64,000 nucleotides of DNA from contig JAIQFO010000003.1 of NCBI GenBank assembly GCA_020073215.1, forward strand, positions 62,001 through 126,000. Direction: 5' to 3'. This stretch comes from Terriglobia bacterium (GTDB lineage: Bacteria; Acidobacteriota; Terriglobia; Terriglobales; Acidobacteriaceae). A program made the position numbers and the translations under genes. Below the pieces are notes generated by a model. It had not been told where the DNA came from. It saw only the letters and a list, made by a program, of their open reading frames with translations, and searched no databases. Positions 14,253 to 23,887 of this stretch are shown here, piece by piece (within the stretch, counting starts at the first letter, position 1; the number at the start of each line of letters is the position of its first letter).

Positions 14253-17200
14253 GACCTGCAGCACATCGCCCTCGTGCGCAACCATCTCGTACAACACAGG
14301 ATTGACGAAGAAGCCGATGAAGAGGCGGGAGATGAGGCCGGCAACGATGACGATGGCAAACGGCTTTTGCGTATCCGATCCGATGCCCGTGGAAAGAGCC
14401 GCGGGCAGCAATCCGAGGCAGGCGACCAGAGCTGTCATCATGATCGGACGGAGCCGAAGCAGCGAAGCTTCCCGTGTGGCCTCGTGAATGCTCATCCCTT
14501 CCTGGCGGAGCTTGTTGATGTAGGAAACGAGGATGACGGCTGTCTCCACGGAAACCCCGAGCAGCGCCATAAGGCCAAGGACTGAGGAAACGCTGAAGGG
14601 AGTGTGCGTGAGCTTCAGCGCCACGAGCGCGCCCACCGGTTGGGTCATGATCACGCCCAGGGCAATGGTAGCGGGGAATTTGAAGTTTCCGTAGAGGGCA
14701 AACAAGATCATGAAAATCAGCACCACCGCCAGCGGACCTGTAAAGTACATCTGCGATTTGGCTTCGAGAAACTGGCTGTATTCGCCGCCCCATGACATCG
14801 TATAACCCTGCGGCAGGATGACGGACTTCCTTACCGCCGCTTGGCCGTCTCGCACTGCCCGCTCCAAATCGCGCCCCTCGATGCTGTATTGCACGCCGAT
14901 ATAGCGGGAATTGTTTTCGCGATAAATGAATGACGCACCGTTGCCCTGAGTAATTTTCGCGAGCTGACTGAGGGGAATCTGCTGCCCATCGGGCGTGCCG
15001 ACCAGCAGGTTTCCAATCTCATGCGCGCTGCTGCGGAATTGGGGCTGCATTCGGACCACGAGATCGAACAGTTTCTCTCCCTGAATCACCTGGGTCACCG
15101 CCTGCCCGCCGACGGCGGCCGAAATCACGGCTTCCACGTCGGCAACGTTGATCCCGTAGCGCGCGATCTTGTCTCGATCGACATCGACCAGCAGACTGGG
15201 CTGGCCCAGTTCGCGGACTACGGTAAGTTCGGTGAACCCGCGCACATTGGCCAGCGCGTTCTTGATCTGGATGGCTTTGTCCTGCAGCACGTTCAGGTCT
15301 TCACCATAGATCTTGACCGCCAAAGAGCTCTTGAGGCCGGTAAGGGCCTCGTCCACGGCGTCTTCGGCAGGCTGCGTGTAGTTGAAAATGATTCCGGGAA
15401 AGGCGGTGAGTTTCTTGTTGATCGACTCGACCAGTTGTTTTTTCTCGCTAATATCGCCGGTCCAGGATTTGTCTTTGTAGGGCTTCAAGCCAACGTAGAA
15501 CTCGCAGTTAAAAAAGCCCGTGGCATCGGTGCCATCGTCGGGGCGTCCTAGCTCCGAACCTACGACAGTAACCTGCGGATAAGACATGAGTATGTCGCGT
15601 ATCTGAGGAGCGATGCTGCTAGCTTCCTCGAAAGAAATGGTATAGGGCATGGTGGCGCGTACCCAGAGCGCGCCTTCGTCGAGGTGAGGCATAAACTCGC
15701 CGCCGATGAAGGGCACTAACAGCAGGCTCCCCCCGAAGAGCAGGACCGCGATCGCGAGTGTGGTCTTGGGCCGCTCGAGCGCCCAATCCAGTTGCACCGC
15801 GTATTTGCGCTTCATCCATTCGAAGGCTCGATTCGGTTTCTCGTGCACGCCCTGCTTGAACCAGTAAGAGGCGAGCACGGGTATCAGCGTGAGCGTCAGG
15901 ATGAGCGCGCCGACCAGCGCAAACGACATGGTTTCAGCCATGGGGTGAAACAGTTTTCCAGAGGGGCCGCTCAAACCGTAAATCGGCAGATAACCGGCGA
16001 GGATGACCGCTACGGAATAGAAAATGGGGCGATCCACATCTTTCGCAGCCGCGAGAATGACCTCGTTCAGCTTGTATGGCTGCCCCTCGCGTAGTGCGAG
16101 TTCGCGGTAGATGTTTTCCACCATAACCACGGTGCCGTCAATGACAATTCCGAAGTCGATCGCTCCGATGGAAAGCAGATTCGCGGCAACGTCGTGCGCA
16201 TGGAGCACGATGAAAGCAAACAGAAGCGAGAGTGGAATGGTGATGGCGACGATGATCGCCGCCCGGAAGCTGACCAGGAAGAAAATCAGCACGATCAGGA
16301 CCAACACCATGCCGCGGAGCAGATTCCCTTCCACCGTGTCGGTGGTGAGGCTCACAAGTTCACTGCGGTCGTAAAAGGGATGAATCTTCACGTCAGGCGG
16401 CAGGATCTGGCGGTTCAGTTCTTGCGTTTTCGCGTCAACTGCTTTCAAGACGTTCTGGGTCTGCTCTCCGCGCCGCATCAGAATGACTCCCTCCACTGCA
16501 TCGTCATTCTTCTGGAAGCCGAATTCGCCCAGGCGCGGAGCGTGACCGATCGTCACTTCTCCAATGTCGCGCACACGGATCGGCACACCCTTGTTGGCGC
16601 CAACCACTATGTTTCCAATATCCTCGGTGCTGTGCACCAAGCCGATGCCGCGGACGTAATAGAACTGTCCGCCTTGAGAATAGAATCCGCCGCCGGCATT
16701 CGCGTTATTCGCGGCGAGCGCCGTGATCACTTGCGGGATGGCCAGGTGATATCCGTAGATGCGCGCGGGGTCGAGCAGCACCTGGTATTGCATCACCGTT
16801 CCGCCAAAACCCGAGTCGTCGGCTACGCCCGGCACCGATCGATAGGCCCGCTGTACCACCCAGTCCTCGATCGTCTTTAACTCCTGCGGTGAGCGGTCGG
16901 GACTTTCGAGCACATAGCGATAGACCAGACCACTAGGGCTGAACAGAGGAGCCAGTGTTGGGATGACTCCGGCCGGCAGGGTGGCTTGGGCAAGCCTCTC
17001 AAACACGATTTGCCGCGCAAAATAGCTGTCGGTGCTTTCCTCGAACGTAAGGATCAGATCGGACAAGCCATAGAGCGATTTGGAACGCATCACTACCAAG
17101 CGCGGAACGCCGTTCATCTGGAGTTCAAGAGGAAGGGTGACCAGGCGTTCGACTTCTTCGGCGGCGTGGTCCGGCCACTGGGTGATGATTTCGACCTGCG

Positions 17201-17333
17201 GAGGCGAGAGGTCGGGATAGGCGTCCACCGGCATGCGCTGAAAAGAGATGACGCCGGCGACCGTGATGAATGCGGTCAGCATCAGCACCAGAAATCTTTG
17301 ACGGAGCGCCGCTTGGACGATTCGGTGGATCAT
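14250..17333 (-). CDS. czcA: CzcA/CnrA-type heavy-metal efflux RND pump
   Basis: 1027 residues, the usual length for HME-RND transporters, with two repeats of six transmembrane helices and large periplasmic loops. The TM4 segment IDFGIVIDGTVVMVEN carries the DFGxxxDGxxxxxEN pattern of Zn/Co/Cd/Ni exporters (CzcA, CnrA), not the CusA copper/silver pattern, so divalent cations are the likely substrates. Acts in the inner membrane with the adaptor and outer-membrane channel encoded upstream. The order czcC-czcB-czcA is read on the minus strand; a 210-base gap with a dispersed repeat separates it from czcB. ATG 17333 starts MIHRIVQAALRQRFLVLML, the typical N-terminus; no strong ribosome-binding site precedes it. 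The stop codon is part of the repeat at 14138-14252. Confidence 0.92.
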   Translation of the reverse strand: MIHRIVQAALRQRFLVLMLTAFITVAGVISFQRMPVDAYPDLSPPQVEIITQWPDHAAEEVERLVTLPLELQMNGVPRLVVMRSKSLYGLSDLILTFEESTDSYFARQIVFERLAQATLPAGVIPTLAPLFSPSGLVYRYVLESPDRSPQELKTIEDWVVQRAYRSVPGVADDSGFGGTVMQYQVLLDPARIYGYHLAIPQVITALAANNANAGGGFYSQGGQFYYVRGIGLVHSTEDIGNIVVGANKGVPIRVRDIGEVTIGHAPRLGEFGFQKNDDAVEGVILMRRGEQTQNVLKAVDAKTQELNRQILPPDVKIHPFYDRSELVSLTTDTVEGNLLRGMVLVLIVLIFFLVSFRAAIIVAITIPLSLLFAFIVLHAHDVAANLLSIGAIDFGIVIDGTVVMVENIYRELALREGQPYKLNEVILAAAKDVDRPIFYSVAVILAGYLPIYGLSGPSGKLFHPMAETMSFALVGALILTLTLIPVLASYWFKQGVHEKPNRAFEWMKRKYAVQLDWALERPKTTLAIAVLLFGGSLLLVPFIGGEFMPHLDEGALWVRATMPYTISFEEASSIAPQIRDILMSYPQVTVVGSELGRPDDGTDATGFFNCEFYVGLKPYKDKSWTGDISEKKQLVESINKKLTAFPGIIFNYTQPAEDAVDEALTGLKSSLAVKIYGEDLNVLQDKAIQIKNALANVRGFTELTVVRELGQPSLLVDVDRDKIARYGINVADVEAVISAAVGGQAVTQVIQGEKLFDLVVRMQPQFRSSAHEIGNLLVGTPDGQQIPLSQLAKITQGNGASFIYRENNSRYIGVQYSIEGRDLERAVRDGQAAVRKSVILPQGYTMSWGGEYSQFLEAKSQMYFTGPLAVVLIFMILFALYGNFKFPATIALGVIMTQPVGALVALKLTHTPFSVSSVLGLMALLGVSVETAVILVSYINKLRQEGMSIHEATREASLLRLRPIMMTALVACLGLLPAALSTGIGSDTQKPFAIVIVAGLISRLFIGFFVNPVLYEMVAHEGDVLQV

Positions 17334-17388
17334 TCGGTTTTGGTGGACACGATCCTCTTCGTGCGAAAATTGTTGTAAATCGCTCTTT

Positions 17389-17527
17389 TAGAGCATTTCC
17401 CCTAATGGTGAGAGTGCAGGCCCTCAGCGGCTAAAGCCGGAACCCGTTGCAGCTCAGGGCGGCACGGCTGAAGCCGTGCCCTTCCCTTTCTTGCCCTCCC
17501 TCTAGAGCAAATCGAGAAATGCCCTAG
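17389..17527. repeat. Dispersed hairpin repeat between czcB and czcA
   Basis: Fills most of the czcB-czcA gap. Outer inverted ends TAGAGCATTTC and GAAATGCCCTAGA flank GGCACGGCTGAAGCCGTGCC, a strong hairpin, and a GGCCCTCAGCGGCTAAAGCC unit that recurs near 27820. The lack of coding potential and recurrence elsewhere mark it as a mobile-type intergenic repeat. Confidence 0.65.
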
Positions 17528-17543
17528 AACTTGCGCGCTCCTG

Positions 17544-18710
17544 CTAGCGCTGCAGCGAGTTCGCAAACTGCACGAACAAGCCGCCATTCCCAATCACCTG
17601 ATCGCCGGCTTTCAACCCGCTGGTTATTTCCGTCTGTCCGTTCACGCTTTCTCCGAGCGTAACCGCGCGTCTGCCAAACTGGTTCGAACCTGCGGCCGCA
17701 TAAACAAAAGGCTGGTTCTCGCTATCGCGCAGCACCGCGGCATCCGGAAGCGCAATGGCGTTCGGAATCGTACCCGCGTTTACGGTGGCAACCACGTACA
17801 TATCTTTTTTCAGTTTCTTCCCAGGATTGTTCGTCTCAATCCGTGCCTGCAGCGTACGCGTGTTCGGATCAAGTGAGGCCGCGACGTAGGAAATGCGGCC
17901 GTGGAAGACTTCAGGATAAGTATCCGTCTGAATGGTGACCGCATTTCCGACATGCACGTAGGGCAAGTCTTTCTGGTAGACATTGACCAGCACCCAAACG
18001 CTGCCGGTATCCGAAATCATGAAGCACTGCGTGGTGCCAGGTTGGATCAGCTGCCCGGCAGACACATTCTGCTCGACGACCTCGCCGCTAATCGGCGCTC
18101 TCACCGGAACTTCAAAAGAAGGCGGAGCTTGGACGAGTGCGTCGGGATCCGTAATCCCCATCACTTTCAATGCCGCTTGCGCGGCTGCCAGGTCGCCGTT
18201 CGCCTGGATTTCGGCCGTCTGCGCCTGCTCCAGGTTCTGTTCGGCAATCGCCTTGTGCTCAAACAAGTCATGGGCGCGCGCATATGCCTTTTCTGCCAGA
18301 GCGTAGGCCTCTTTGGCTTTCAGGTAATTGGTGCGGAGTTGCGAATAATCGGGACTCGCCACGTAGAGCATGGGGTCGCCCTTGCTTACCTTCTGACCGG
18401 GGACAACCACCACCCGGTTGACCGGTCCGCTCACCTGCGTGATGACGGGCGTGGTACGAAAACTGTTGTAAGCGACAGACCCCGTCAGCCGCAGGGTTCG
18501 AGGCAGGGTTGTGGGCTGAACCGTCAGCACCTGCACGTGCGCCATCTGTTCCTGGGGGATGGTGAACAATTCCGCATGGTCTGATTTCCTGGCGCCATTG
18601 TAATCAGCGGAGGCTTTCGAGCCTGACTCTCCGCAGTCGGCCCACAGCATGATCGCCGACGCGGCAGCCAGCGCAGCCCACCATCGACAGCGATCCGCGT
18701 GCATCCTCAT
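17544..18710 (-). CDS. czcB: RND efflux periplasmic adaptor subunit (CzcB-like)
   Basis: 388 residues of the membrane fusion protein family. An N-terminal signal or lipoprotein-like segment (WWAALAAASAIMLWADC) is followed by a lipoyl/hairpin region (VVVVPGQKVSKGDPMLYVAS, then the coiled coil AYALAEKAYARAHDLFEHKA) and by the beta-barrel part (DTGSVWVLVNVYQKDLPYV). It links the inner-membrane pump to the outer-membrane channel. There is no extra N-terminal His-rich metal-binding extension as in some CzcB or CusB proteins. Its ATG overlaps the czcC stop by four bases (ATGA on the minus strand), so the two are coupled. Confidence 0.9.
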   Translation of the reverse strand: MRMHADRCRWWAALAAASAIMLWADCGESGSKASADYNGARKSDHAELFTIPQEQMAHVQVLTVQPTTLPRTLRLTGSVAYNSFRTTPVITQVSGPVNRVVVVPGQKVSKGDPMLYVASPDYSQLRTNYLKAKEAYALAEKAYARAHDLFEHKAIAEQNLEQAQTAEIQANGDLAAAQAALKVMGITDPDALVQAPPSFEVPVRAPISGEVVEQNVSAGQLIQPGTTQCFMISDTGSVWVLVNVYQKDLPYVHVGNAVTIQTDTYPEVFHGRISYVAASLDPNTRTLQARIETNNPGKKLKKDMYVVATVNAGTIPNAIALPDAAVLRDSENQPFVYAAAGSNQFGRRAVTLGESVNGQTEITSGLKAGDQVIGNGGLFVQFANSLQR

Positions 18711-19975
18711 GGCAAGTTCCTCGTTCCTTCTGCTTCCTTCAGTTGCTCCAGCGCCGTCATATAAGATGCCAACGCTTGGCGATAGGCCAGTTGCACCAAC
18801 CGGTAGCTGCGCTCAGCATCCAGATAATCCAGAAGGCTGGCGGCGCCACGCTTGTAAGCATACTCACTGATGTCTCGCGAATCCTGCGCCTGCTTGAGGT
18901 AGCCGGAAGTGTAAAGTTGCACCACCTCTTCGTTGGTCCTGACCGCCTCGTAGGCATTGGCCACGTCGGAAAGAACCGCATCGCTGGCGGATTGCCGCTG
19001 CTCCTGTGCCTGGGTCAGGGCATAGCCGGTGCGCGCAATCTCTCCTTGATTGCGATTGAAGATCGGCAGCGCAACATTGGCAAAAAGTGAACCAGTGTAC
19101 TCTGCGGAAACGTGGGTGAAATCAAAGGTGCCGGTGACGTCGACTTTGGCGTTGGCTTTGGCCAACTGGATTTGGCTCTGGGCAGCGGTGATTCCGAGTT
19201 CAGCAGCGCGAAAGTCTGGGCGTTCCTTCAGCGCCCGCGCCTGCAAATCTTCCAGGTTGCCTTTGAGCGGCTGAAACTCCAGTTCACCCACCACGTCGAA
19301 GTCGGCCGGCACCGCGTTGTAACCCAGAAACCCGCGCAGGCCGACCAGCGCCTGCTTTTTCGCAAGGCGGGCAGAAGTGACGTCGGTCTGGAACTGCAGA
19401 AGCTGGAGCTTGATCTTCAGATAATCGCCTTCACCAATGAATCCCGCTTTGAGTTGTGTCTCGCTGATATCGACCGTCTGCTGAAAATCCTTCAGATCCT
19501 CGAGAGCAAACTGGAGAGTCGACTCCGCCAGCAAGACACTGACAAACTGCTGGCCTACATTAAACGCCAGTGTGCGCTCGGCGTCGGCAACCTGGGCGCG
19601 CGTGACGGCCGTCTGATCAAGAGCCGCCTGCAGCCGCCGCTGCCGCTTGTGACCGCGTTCGAAGAGGTATCCGACGCCAATATCGAACTGTTGAACGTTG
19701 TTCAGGTTGTCCCCGGAAAAGTCTTGCGGAGTGAATAATGGGAGGAATTGCGTGTCTACGCCCAACGTCGGGTTGGGGCGCAGGTTGGCGGTGATTTCCT
19801 GAGCTTGATTCTGGAGAATCAGGGTTCGCGTCGCTTGCAGCGAATGGTTGTGAGCCAGCGCCAGATCGATGGCCTGATCAAGAGTGATGCGCGTGGTATT
19901 TTGCCCACTGCCGATCCCCACCAGCAGCAAGAGCATCACCGCCGGTGCTGACACCCGCGAATACCTGGAGAGCAT
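18707..19975 (-). CDS. czcC: TolC-family outer membrane efflux protein (CzcC-like)
   Basis: About 422 residues with a signal peptide (MLSRYSRVSAPAVMLLLLVG) and two outer-membrane-efflux repeats rich in long helices. ITLDQAIDLALAHNHSLQAT is the typical opening of the mature channel protein. It forms the outer-membrane duct of the CzcCBA system. I chose ATG 19975 because it begins a normal signal peptide; a GTG at 20035 would add 20 residues. Neither has a clear ribosome-binding site. First gene of the operon; no metal sensor (CzcRS, MerR) is found next to it. Confidence 0.88.
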   Translation of the reverse strand: MLSRYSRVSAPAVMLLLLVGIGSGQNTTRITLDQAIDLALAHNHSLQATRTLILQNQAQEITANLRPNPTLGVDTQFLPLFTPQDFSGDNLNNVQQFDIGVGYLFERGHKRQRRLQAALDQTAVTRAQVADAERTLAFNVGQQFVSVLLAESTLQFALEDLKDFQQTVDISETQLKAGFIGEGDYLKIKLQLLQFQTDVTSARLAKKQALVGLRGFLGYNAVPADFDVVGELEFQPLKGNLEDLQARALKERPDFRAAELGITAAQSQIQLAKANAKVDVTGTFDFTHVSAEYTGSLFANVALPIFNRNQGEIARTGYALTQAQEQRQSASDAVLSDVANAYEAVRTNEEVVQLYTSGYLKQAQDSRDISEYAYKRGAASLLDYLDAERSYRLVQLAYRQALASYMTALEQLKEAEGTRNLP

Positions 19976-20280
19976 AAGGGTTGAGATCAAAGCGCGCTGA
20001 CTGTGACGCAACAGAACTCGCAGGAATGCTCGCACCTAACGAGCACTACGCAGGCTCCGGCGTCCGTACCGTCGTTCGTACCGTCCTCCTGTGTCTAAGA
20101 CTGCGACTCAGGGCCCAAGGGATGTATTGTAATTCACAGCAATCACGAATTGCGCCGTACATGGGCCGACCAAAGGAAGTACACCGGTATTCCCGGGGGG
20201 CTTCAGGGGCAGTGGATCAACTGCGAGGTCCTGAAACAGGGCCTCCGGGAGATCAATGGCGACCGCTTCGGATAGGACGT

Positions 20281-20299
20281 AAGTGGAACCAATCCACTT
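20281..20299 (-). terminator. Hairpin downstream of the TPR gene
   Basis: AAGTGGA and TCCACTT form a perfect 7-base stem with a 5-base loop, eight bases after the TPR stop codon. No T-run follows, so termination would be inefficient or Rho-dependent. Confidence 0.3.
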
Positions 20300-20306
20300 C
20301 CAGGCC

Positions 20307-21947
20307 CTATTGCCCGTCCTTGGCCAGTACGATCTTGGCGCGGCCCAATTCCGGGCGGTCCGAGTGCTTTCCGTCGTCGCAGTTCTTCAACAGTTGCGCG
20401 TAGTAAGAATTCGCCTTTCCTGGTTGATGAACCAACTCGGCGGCGCGCGCGGCTCCGGCGAGATCGTTGAAGCGGTTGGGATCAGTCTTCATTGACTTCT
20501 CATACTCCGACAAGGCTTGCTCCGGCTGGTTGAGTTGGAGCAGCATATCGGCCAGCATCTCGCGCGCCGGAATGTCGACCTCGGCTTTTCCAACTTTGTC
20601 CTGGGTGTCGGCGACCTGGCGCATCTGCCGGAGAGCCTCGTCGTTTTTCTTTTCGGCGAAAGCCAGCCAGGCGTGGACTTCCCCGTGCGACGAACGCGGG
20701 CCATCCAGGATATAGGCATACTTCGACTTGCGAGTGGCCTCTTCTGCATCGTCGAATTTCTGAGCATTGCGGCGGGTCGCTTCCACATCGCCGATATGCG
20801 CGGAGGCTATCGTCTGGGCCCAAAAGGTGATCATCTGCAAATGGGGCGATGCGTTCGCCGCTGGCTGGAGCGCCGCGGCATCGGCCCAGTGCCGCATCTC
20901 CAAGTCATAGAGCGCGGGGAAATGCGCCGCGGCAAAGCCGTAGTATTCCAGCATTCCGGTATCGTCGCCATGAGTGGACGCCGTCGCCAGGATCTCCTTG
21001 GATTGCTCCACTACCTGCTTCGCTGCTTCGTCCTGGCCGGTCTGCAGGTAGGCATAAAGAAGAAAGTGCATGGCATGCAATTCGTGTCCATGCATGTACA
21101 TGGCGCCAGACTTGTGGGTCAGGGCCACCGACTTCAGGTTCGCCTGGATATCCTCTTGCCACAGACCCAGCCGGGCAAAAATGTGCGATGGCATGTGGAC
21201 CGCGTGGGCTGACGACGAGGCAATGTCCGCATAGCGGCGGGCTGCCTCAAGTCCCAGGGGCGCCATTTGAGGGGAATCGCAGGAATGAATGATGTAGTGC
21301 GCCAGGCCCGGGTGATCGGGTTGTTGCTGGAACAGCGGGTTGAGCACCGCGACCGCCTTTTTTCTTGAGGTAAGCGACGTGTCCTCCGGAGACTCGGAGG
21401 CCAGCAAAGACAAGGCATAGAATGCGCCCGCCTCTAAATCTGCGGGATACTGCTGGTAGAGTTTCCCCATCGCGTCCGAGTATGCCGTGGCCCGCTTCAG
21501 GTAGTCATTCGTGGCAGGATCGCGATAGAAAACAGCCAGGGCGGAAATATAGCCGCGCTCGCGCTCGGTTTTAGCGCCAATCGTCTGCGCTTTTTCAATT
21601 TCCTGCTGACCCCGCTTCAGGGTTGAGTCCTGGGGCCGCTCCCAGATCTGGTGGAACAAGCTCATCGCAATTCCCCAGTGTGCCATGGCGCACGCCGTGT
21701 CTTTCTGGGCAATTTCGGCAAACTGGGCCTCCGCCTCTTCGTACCCAAAGGAATGGAGCAGGGCGACGCCACGCTCGAAAGCTTTCTCGGAAGCAGGCGC
21801 GCACGAGATCGGAAACGAAACCTTGCCCAGTTGTTCAGTAGCATCGTGATAATGGGCGTGCATTTCATCATCGAGAGCCGCCGCGGGCACGACACACAGG
21901 AGGCACCCCGAGACCAGCAGGCACATAAGCGATTTTGCGCAGAACAT
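20307..21947 (-). CDS. Secreted tetratricopeptide-repeat protein
   Basis: 546 residues with a signal peptide (MFCAKSLMCLLVSGCLLCVV, cleavage near AAALDD) and several TPR helices. The clearest are GVALLHSFGYEEAEAQFAEI with KDTACAMAHWGIAMS near the N-terminus, and LNQPEQALSEYEKSMKTDPN near the C-terminus. The middle has two conserved-looking segments, HYIIHSCDSPQMAPLGLEAA and SAHAVHMPSHIFARLGLWQE, which recur in a group of bacterial TPR proteins of unknown role. Probably periplasmic or extracellular scaffold; no enzymatic motif is visible. It stands alone, followed by a weak hairpin, with 266 unremarkable bases upstream before the DinB gene. Confidence 0.8.
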   Translation of the reverse strand: MFCAKSLMCLLVSGCLLCVVPAAALDDEMHAHYHDATEQLGKVSFPISCAPASEKAFERGVALLHSFGYEEAEAQFAEIAQKDTACAMAHWGIAMSLFHQIWERPQDSTLKRGQQEIEKAQTIGAKTERERGYISALAVFYRDPATNDYLKRATAYSDAMGKLYQQYPADLEAGAFYALSLLASESPEDTSLTSRKKAVAVLNPLFQQQPDHPGLAHYIIHSCDSPQMAPLGLEAARRYADIASSSAHAVHMPSHIFARLGLWQEDIQANLKSVALTHKSGAMYMHGHELHAMHFLLYAYLQTGQDEAAKQVVEQSKEILATASTHGDDTGMLEYYGFAAAHFPALYDLEMRHWADAAALQPAANASPHLQMITFWAQTIASAHIGDVEATRRNAQKFDDAEEATRKSKYAYILDGPRSSHGEVHAWLAFAEKKNDEALRQMRQVADTQDKVGKAEVDIPAREMLADMLLQLNQPEQALSEYEKSMKTDPNRFNDLAGAARAAELVHQPGKANSYYAQLLKNCDDGKHSDRPELGRAKIVLAKDGQ

Positions 21948-22213
21948 CCTTCACCCCCACTCTTCCGAGAGACTTAATGCGGCTCCCAGGTCCGGTGAGT
22001 ATACACCCGCTTTAGCCGTCGGCTGGATGGCCTCTGGCAGGCCGACTTTCGGGCAACGGAGGAGGATTTCGGCCAGTCTTTCCCAATACGGTTACTTCCG
22101 GTCTGCCGTCATCGGGGCGCAGTTCGGGGGCAAGAGTGGATCGAGTCCAACTTCCACAAGTCGACCGCGGAAGTGGGTTGGGACTTGGGTTCGACGAGAG
22201 TGCTGACCATGGG

Positions 22214-22732
22214 TCAAATCATGTAGCCAGGCGGCCTGATGCCCTTGTCTCGGAGATAGATCTCAGCCTGGCCGCGATGATGCGCGACGTGAATGTACAT
22301 GGCGAGCAGGATTTCTCGCCCGGGGAGCCTTCCGTCGGGAGAGTTATGCGCCTGGTTGAGTTGCTCGCCGGTAAGGTTTGGGATCACGGCGGAGCAATAG
22401 TCGAAGGAGTCGCTTAGGAACTTGACGACGGCGTCCTTGCCGGTGGGTGAAGGTAAGGTGGGGGGATCGGAATCCCTCAAACCGGCACAAAATTGGTAGT
22501 TGGTGGTCGCGATGTGAGACATCAATTCGCCAAAATTCATGGATTCCGGGTGAGGCCGGAAGCCATACTGCTCAGGCGGCATGGCCTGGGCTACGGCGAT
22601 CGACAGCTTGGCGAGAGCATCAAAGTGCTTCGAATATTCCGCAGCGGCGTTCGCCGGGACTGCTGCCGCATCCGTGGTTGAGAGCGAGAGCGAAAGTAGC
22701 ACAGCGAGAACAACAACAGCTCGAGATGTCAT
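22214..22732 (-). CDS. DinB-family protein with signal peptide
   Basis: 172 residues. An N-terminal export signal (MTSRAVVVLAVLLSLSLSTT) is followed by a four-helix DinB/YfiT-like domain. The putative metal ligands are His in GELMSHIATTNY and the two His in HVAHHRGQAEIYL, which match the family's His triad. DinB-like proteins are often metal-dependent thiol-S-transferases or of unknown function; an exported one is less common. ATG 22732 has GGAGGT five bases upstream, so a start at 22759 is rejected. Read on the minus strand, it is the last of three genes (GlxA regulator, DJ-1-YHS, DinB) but gaps of about 100 bases leave operon status open. Confidence 0.82.
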   Translation of the reverse strand: MTSRAVVVLAVLLSLSLSTTDAAAVPANAAAEYSKHFDALAKLSIAVAQAMPPEQYGFRPHPESMNFGELMSHIATTNYQFCAGLRDSDPPTLPSPTGKDAVVKFLSDSFDYCSAVIPNLTGEQLNQAHNSPDGRLPGREILLAMYIHVAHHRGQAEIYLRDKGIRPPGYMI

Positions 22733-22830
22733 AGGACCTCCGTTAAGAATGCTGCCCAAGCGGAACGTTTCGTGAGACTCTCATTACTTCTTACTTCTAC
22801 TTCTTACTTTTACTTCTTCCTTCTCACTTC

Positions 22831-23784
22831 TTACTTCTTAGGCTCTTCCAGGAATCTGTCAGGATCTGCGTCGAATTGCTGTTTGTGCTGCTCAGACATG
22901 AAGTAATAGGTCTTGCCTTTATAAACAGACTTTGGAGCGCTCGCCGGATCCACCGCCATACCGCACACGGGGCAGACGGGATGCTCGTCGGATTGGGCAT
23001 AGGCTCGAGCATAGACCGCGTTCGAGTCTGGGTTGGTCCAGCCTTCGCCCTGGTATTCCATGTTGAAGGCGGTCTGGCGCGCGACGTCGCTTCCGTAGTA
23101 GCGTTCCACAACCCGGAGCGCGAGATCGATGCCCGAGGAAAGTCCGCCCGCACTGGCGAGGTTGCCGGCTTCAACAAATCTTGCTCCACGCTTGACTTGG
23201 ATATCCGGGAACTGCGTGGCCAGGGTGGCATACGAACTGTGATGGGTGGTGGCGGCTTTGCCGGATAGCAAGCCGGTGCTTGCCAACGCAAATGCGCCTG
23301 TGCAAACCGACATGGTCACGTCGGTGCTTTTTGTCGCGTTACGGATCCATTGCTTCGTTGCTTCGCTTAGCGGACTTTGCGCCGGAATCACGATTACCTT
23401 TGGGGCAGGAGCATTTGCAATGGTGTAGTCCGGTACGATCTTCATCCCGCCGCTGGCGTGGATGGGTTTCGCTGTGGCGGCAACTGTGTAGAGGCGGAAC
23501 GCCGCGCCCTTACGACCGGGAATGTTGACATCCTGGAAGACCTCCCAAGGTCCAGTGAAGTCGATCATCACTGCGCCTTCCGAGATGAGGAAGGCAACGG
23601 GGATGCTGCCGTGGGCGGGGGGAGTGAGTGGATTTTGGATGGCCGCGGTCTTGTTCCCGTCTGCACCCTTGGATGATTCGCCCGTGCCTGAACCGGCTGA
23701 ACGTTTGCACACAGCCAGAGATAGAATTGCCACCACCAAACCGAATGCTGCTGCCGACTGGAACCATTCTCTTTTCTTCATCAT
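22831..23784 (-). CDS. Exported DJ-1/PfpI domain protein with C-terminal YHS domain
   Basis: 317 residues. Order: signal or lipoprotein-like N-terminus (FGLVVAILSLAVCKRSAG, possible lipid anchor at the Cys), a DJ-1/PfpI domain (about 50-245, with DFTGPWEVFQDVN and the nucleophile elbow MSVCTGAFALAS), and a YHS domain (about 268-312, HPVCPVCGMAV and YYFMSEQHKQQFDADP). DJ-1/PfpI proteins are amidases, glyoxalases or chaperones. YHS domains occur in copper-related and other metal-handling proteins and use the CxxC motif seen here. The fusion outside the cytoplasm suggests a metal or carbonyl stress role (inference). The DJ-1 domain is related to that of the adjacent GlxA regulator, so one may derive from the other. 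Confidence 0.85.
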   Translation of the reverse strand: MMKKREWFQSAAAFGLVVAILSLAVCKRSAGSGTGESSKGADGNKTAAIQNPLTPPAHGSIPVAFLISEGAVMIDFTGPWEVFQDVNIPGRKGAAFRLYTVAATAKPIHASGGMKIVPDYTIANAPAPKVIVIPAQSPLSEATKQWIRNATKSTDVTMSVCTGAFALASTGLLSGKAATTHHSSYATLATQFPDIQVKRGARFVEAGNLASAGGLSSGIDLALRVVERYYGSDVARQTAFNMEYQGEGWTNPDSNAVYARAYAQSDEHPVCPVCGMAVDPASAPKSVYKGKTYYFMSEQHKQQFDADPDRFLEEPKK

Positions 23785-23887
23785 GTCGTTCTCTCTTTCA
23801 GGACATCTGCCGATGTCGGGCTGCGAGACCTGGAACGCTTTGGATTGACCACCGCAGGGATGCGAGCGTCAATCCGAGACGTAAGAA

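Noticed and set aside
14250-17333. Copper/silver efflux (CusA) identity
   Set aside because: TM4 carries the DFGxxxDG pattern of Zn/Co/Ni exporters rather than the CusA pattern.
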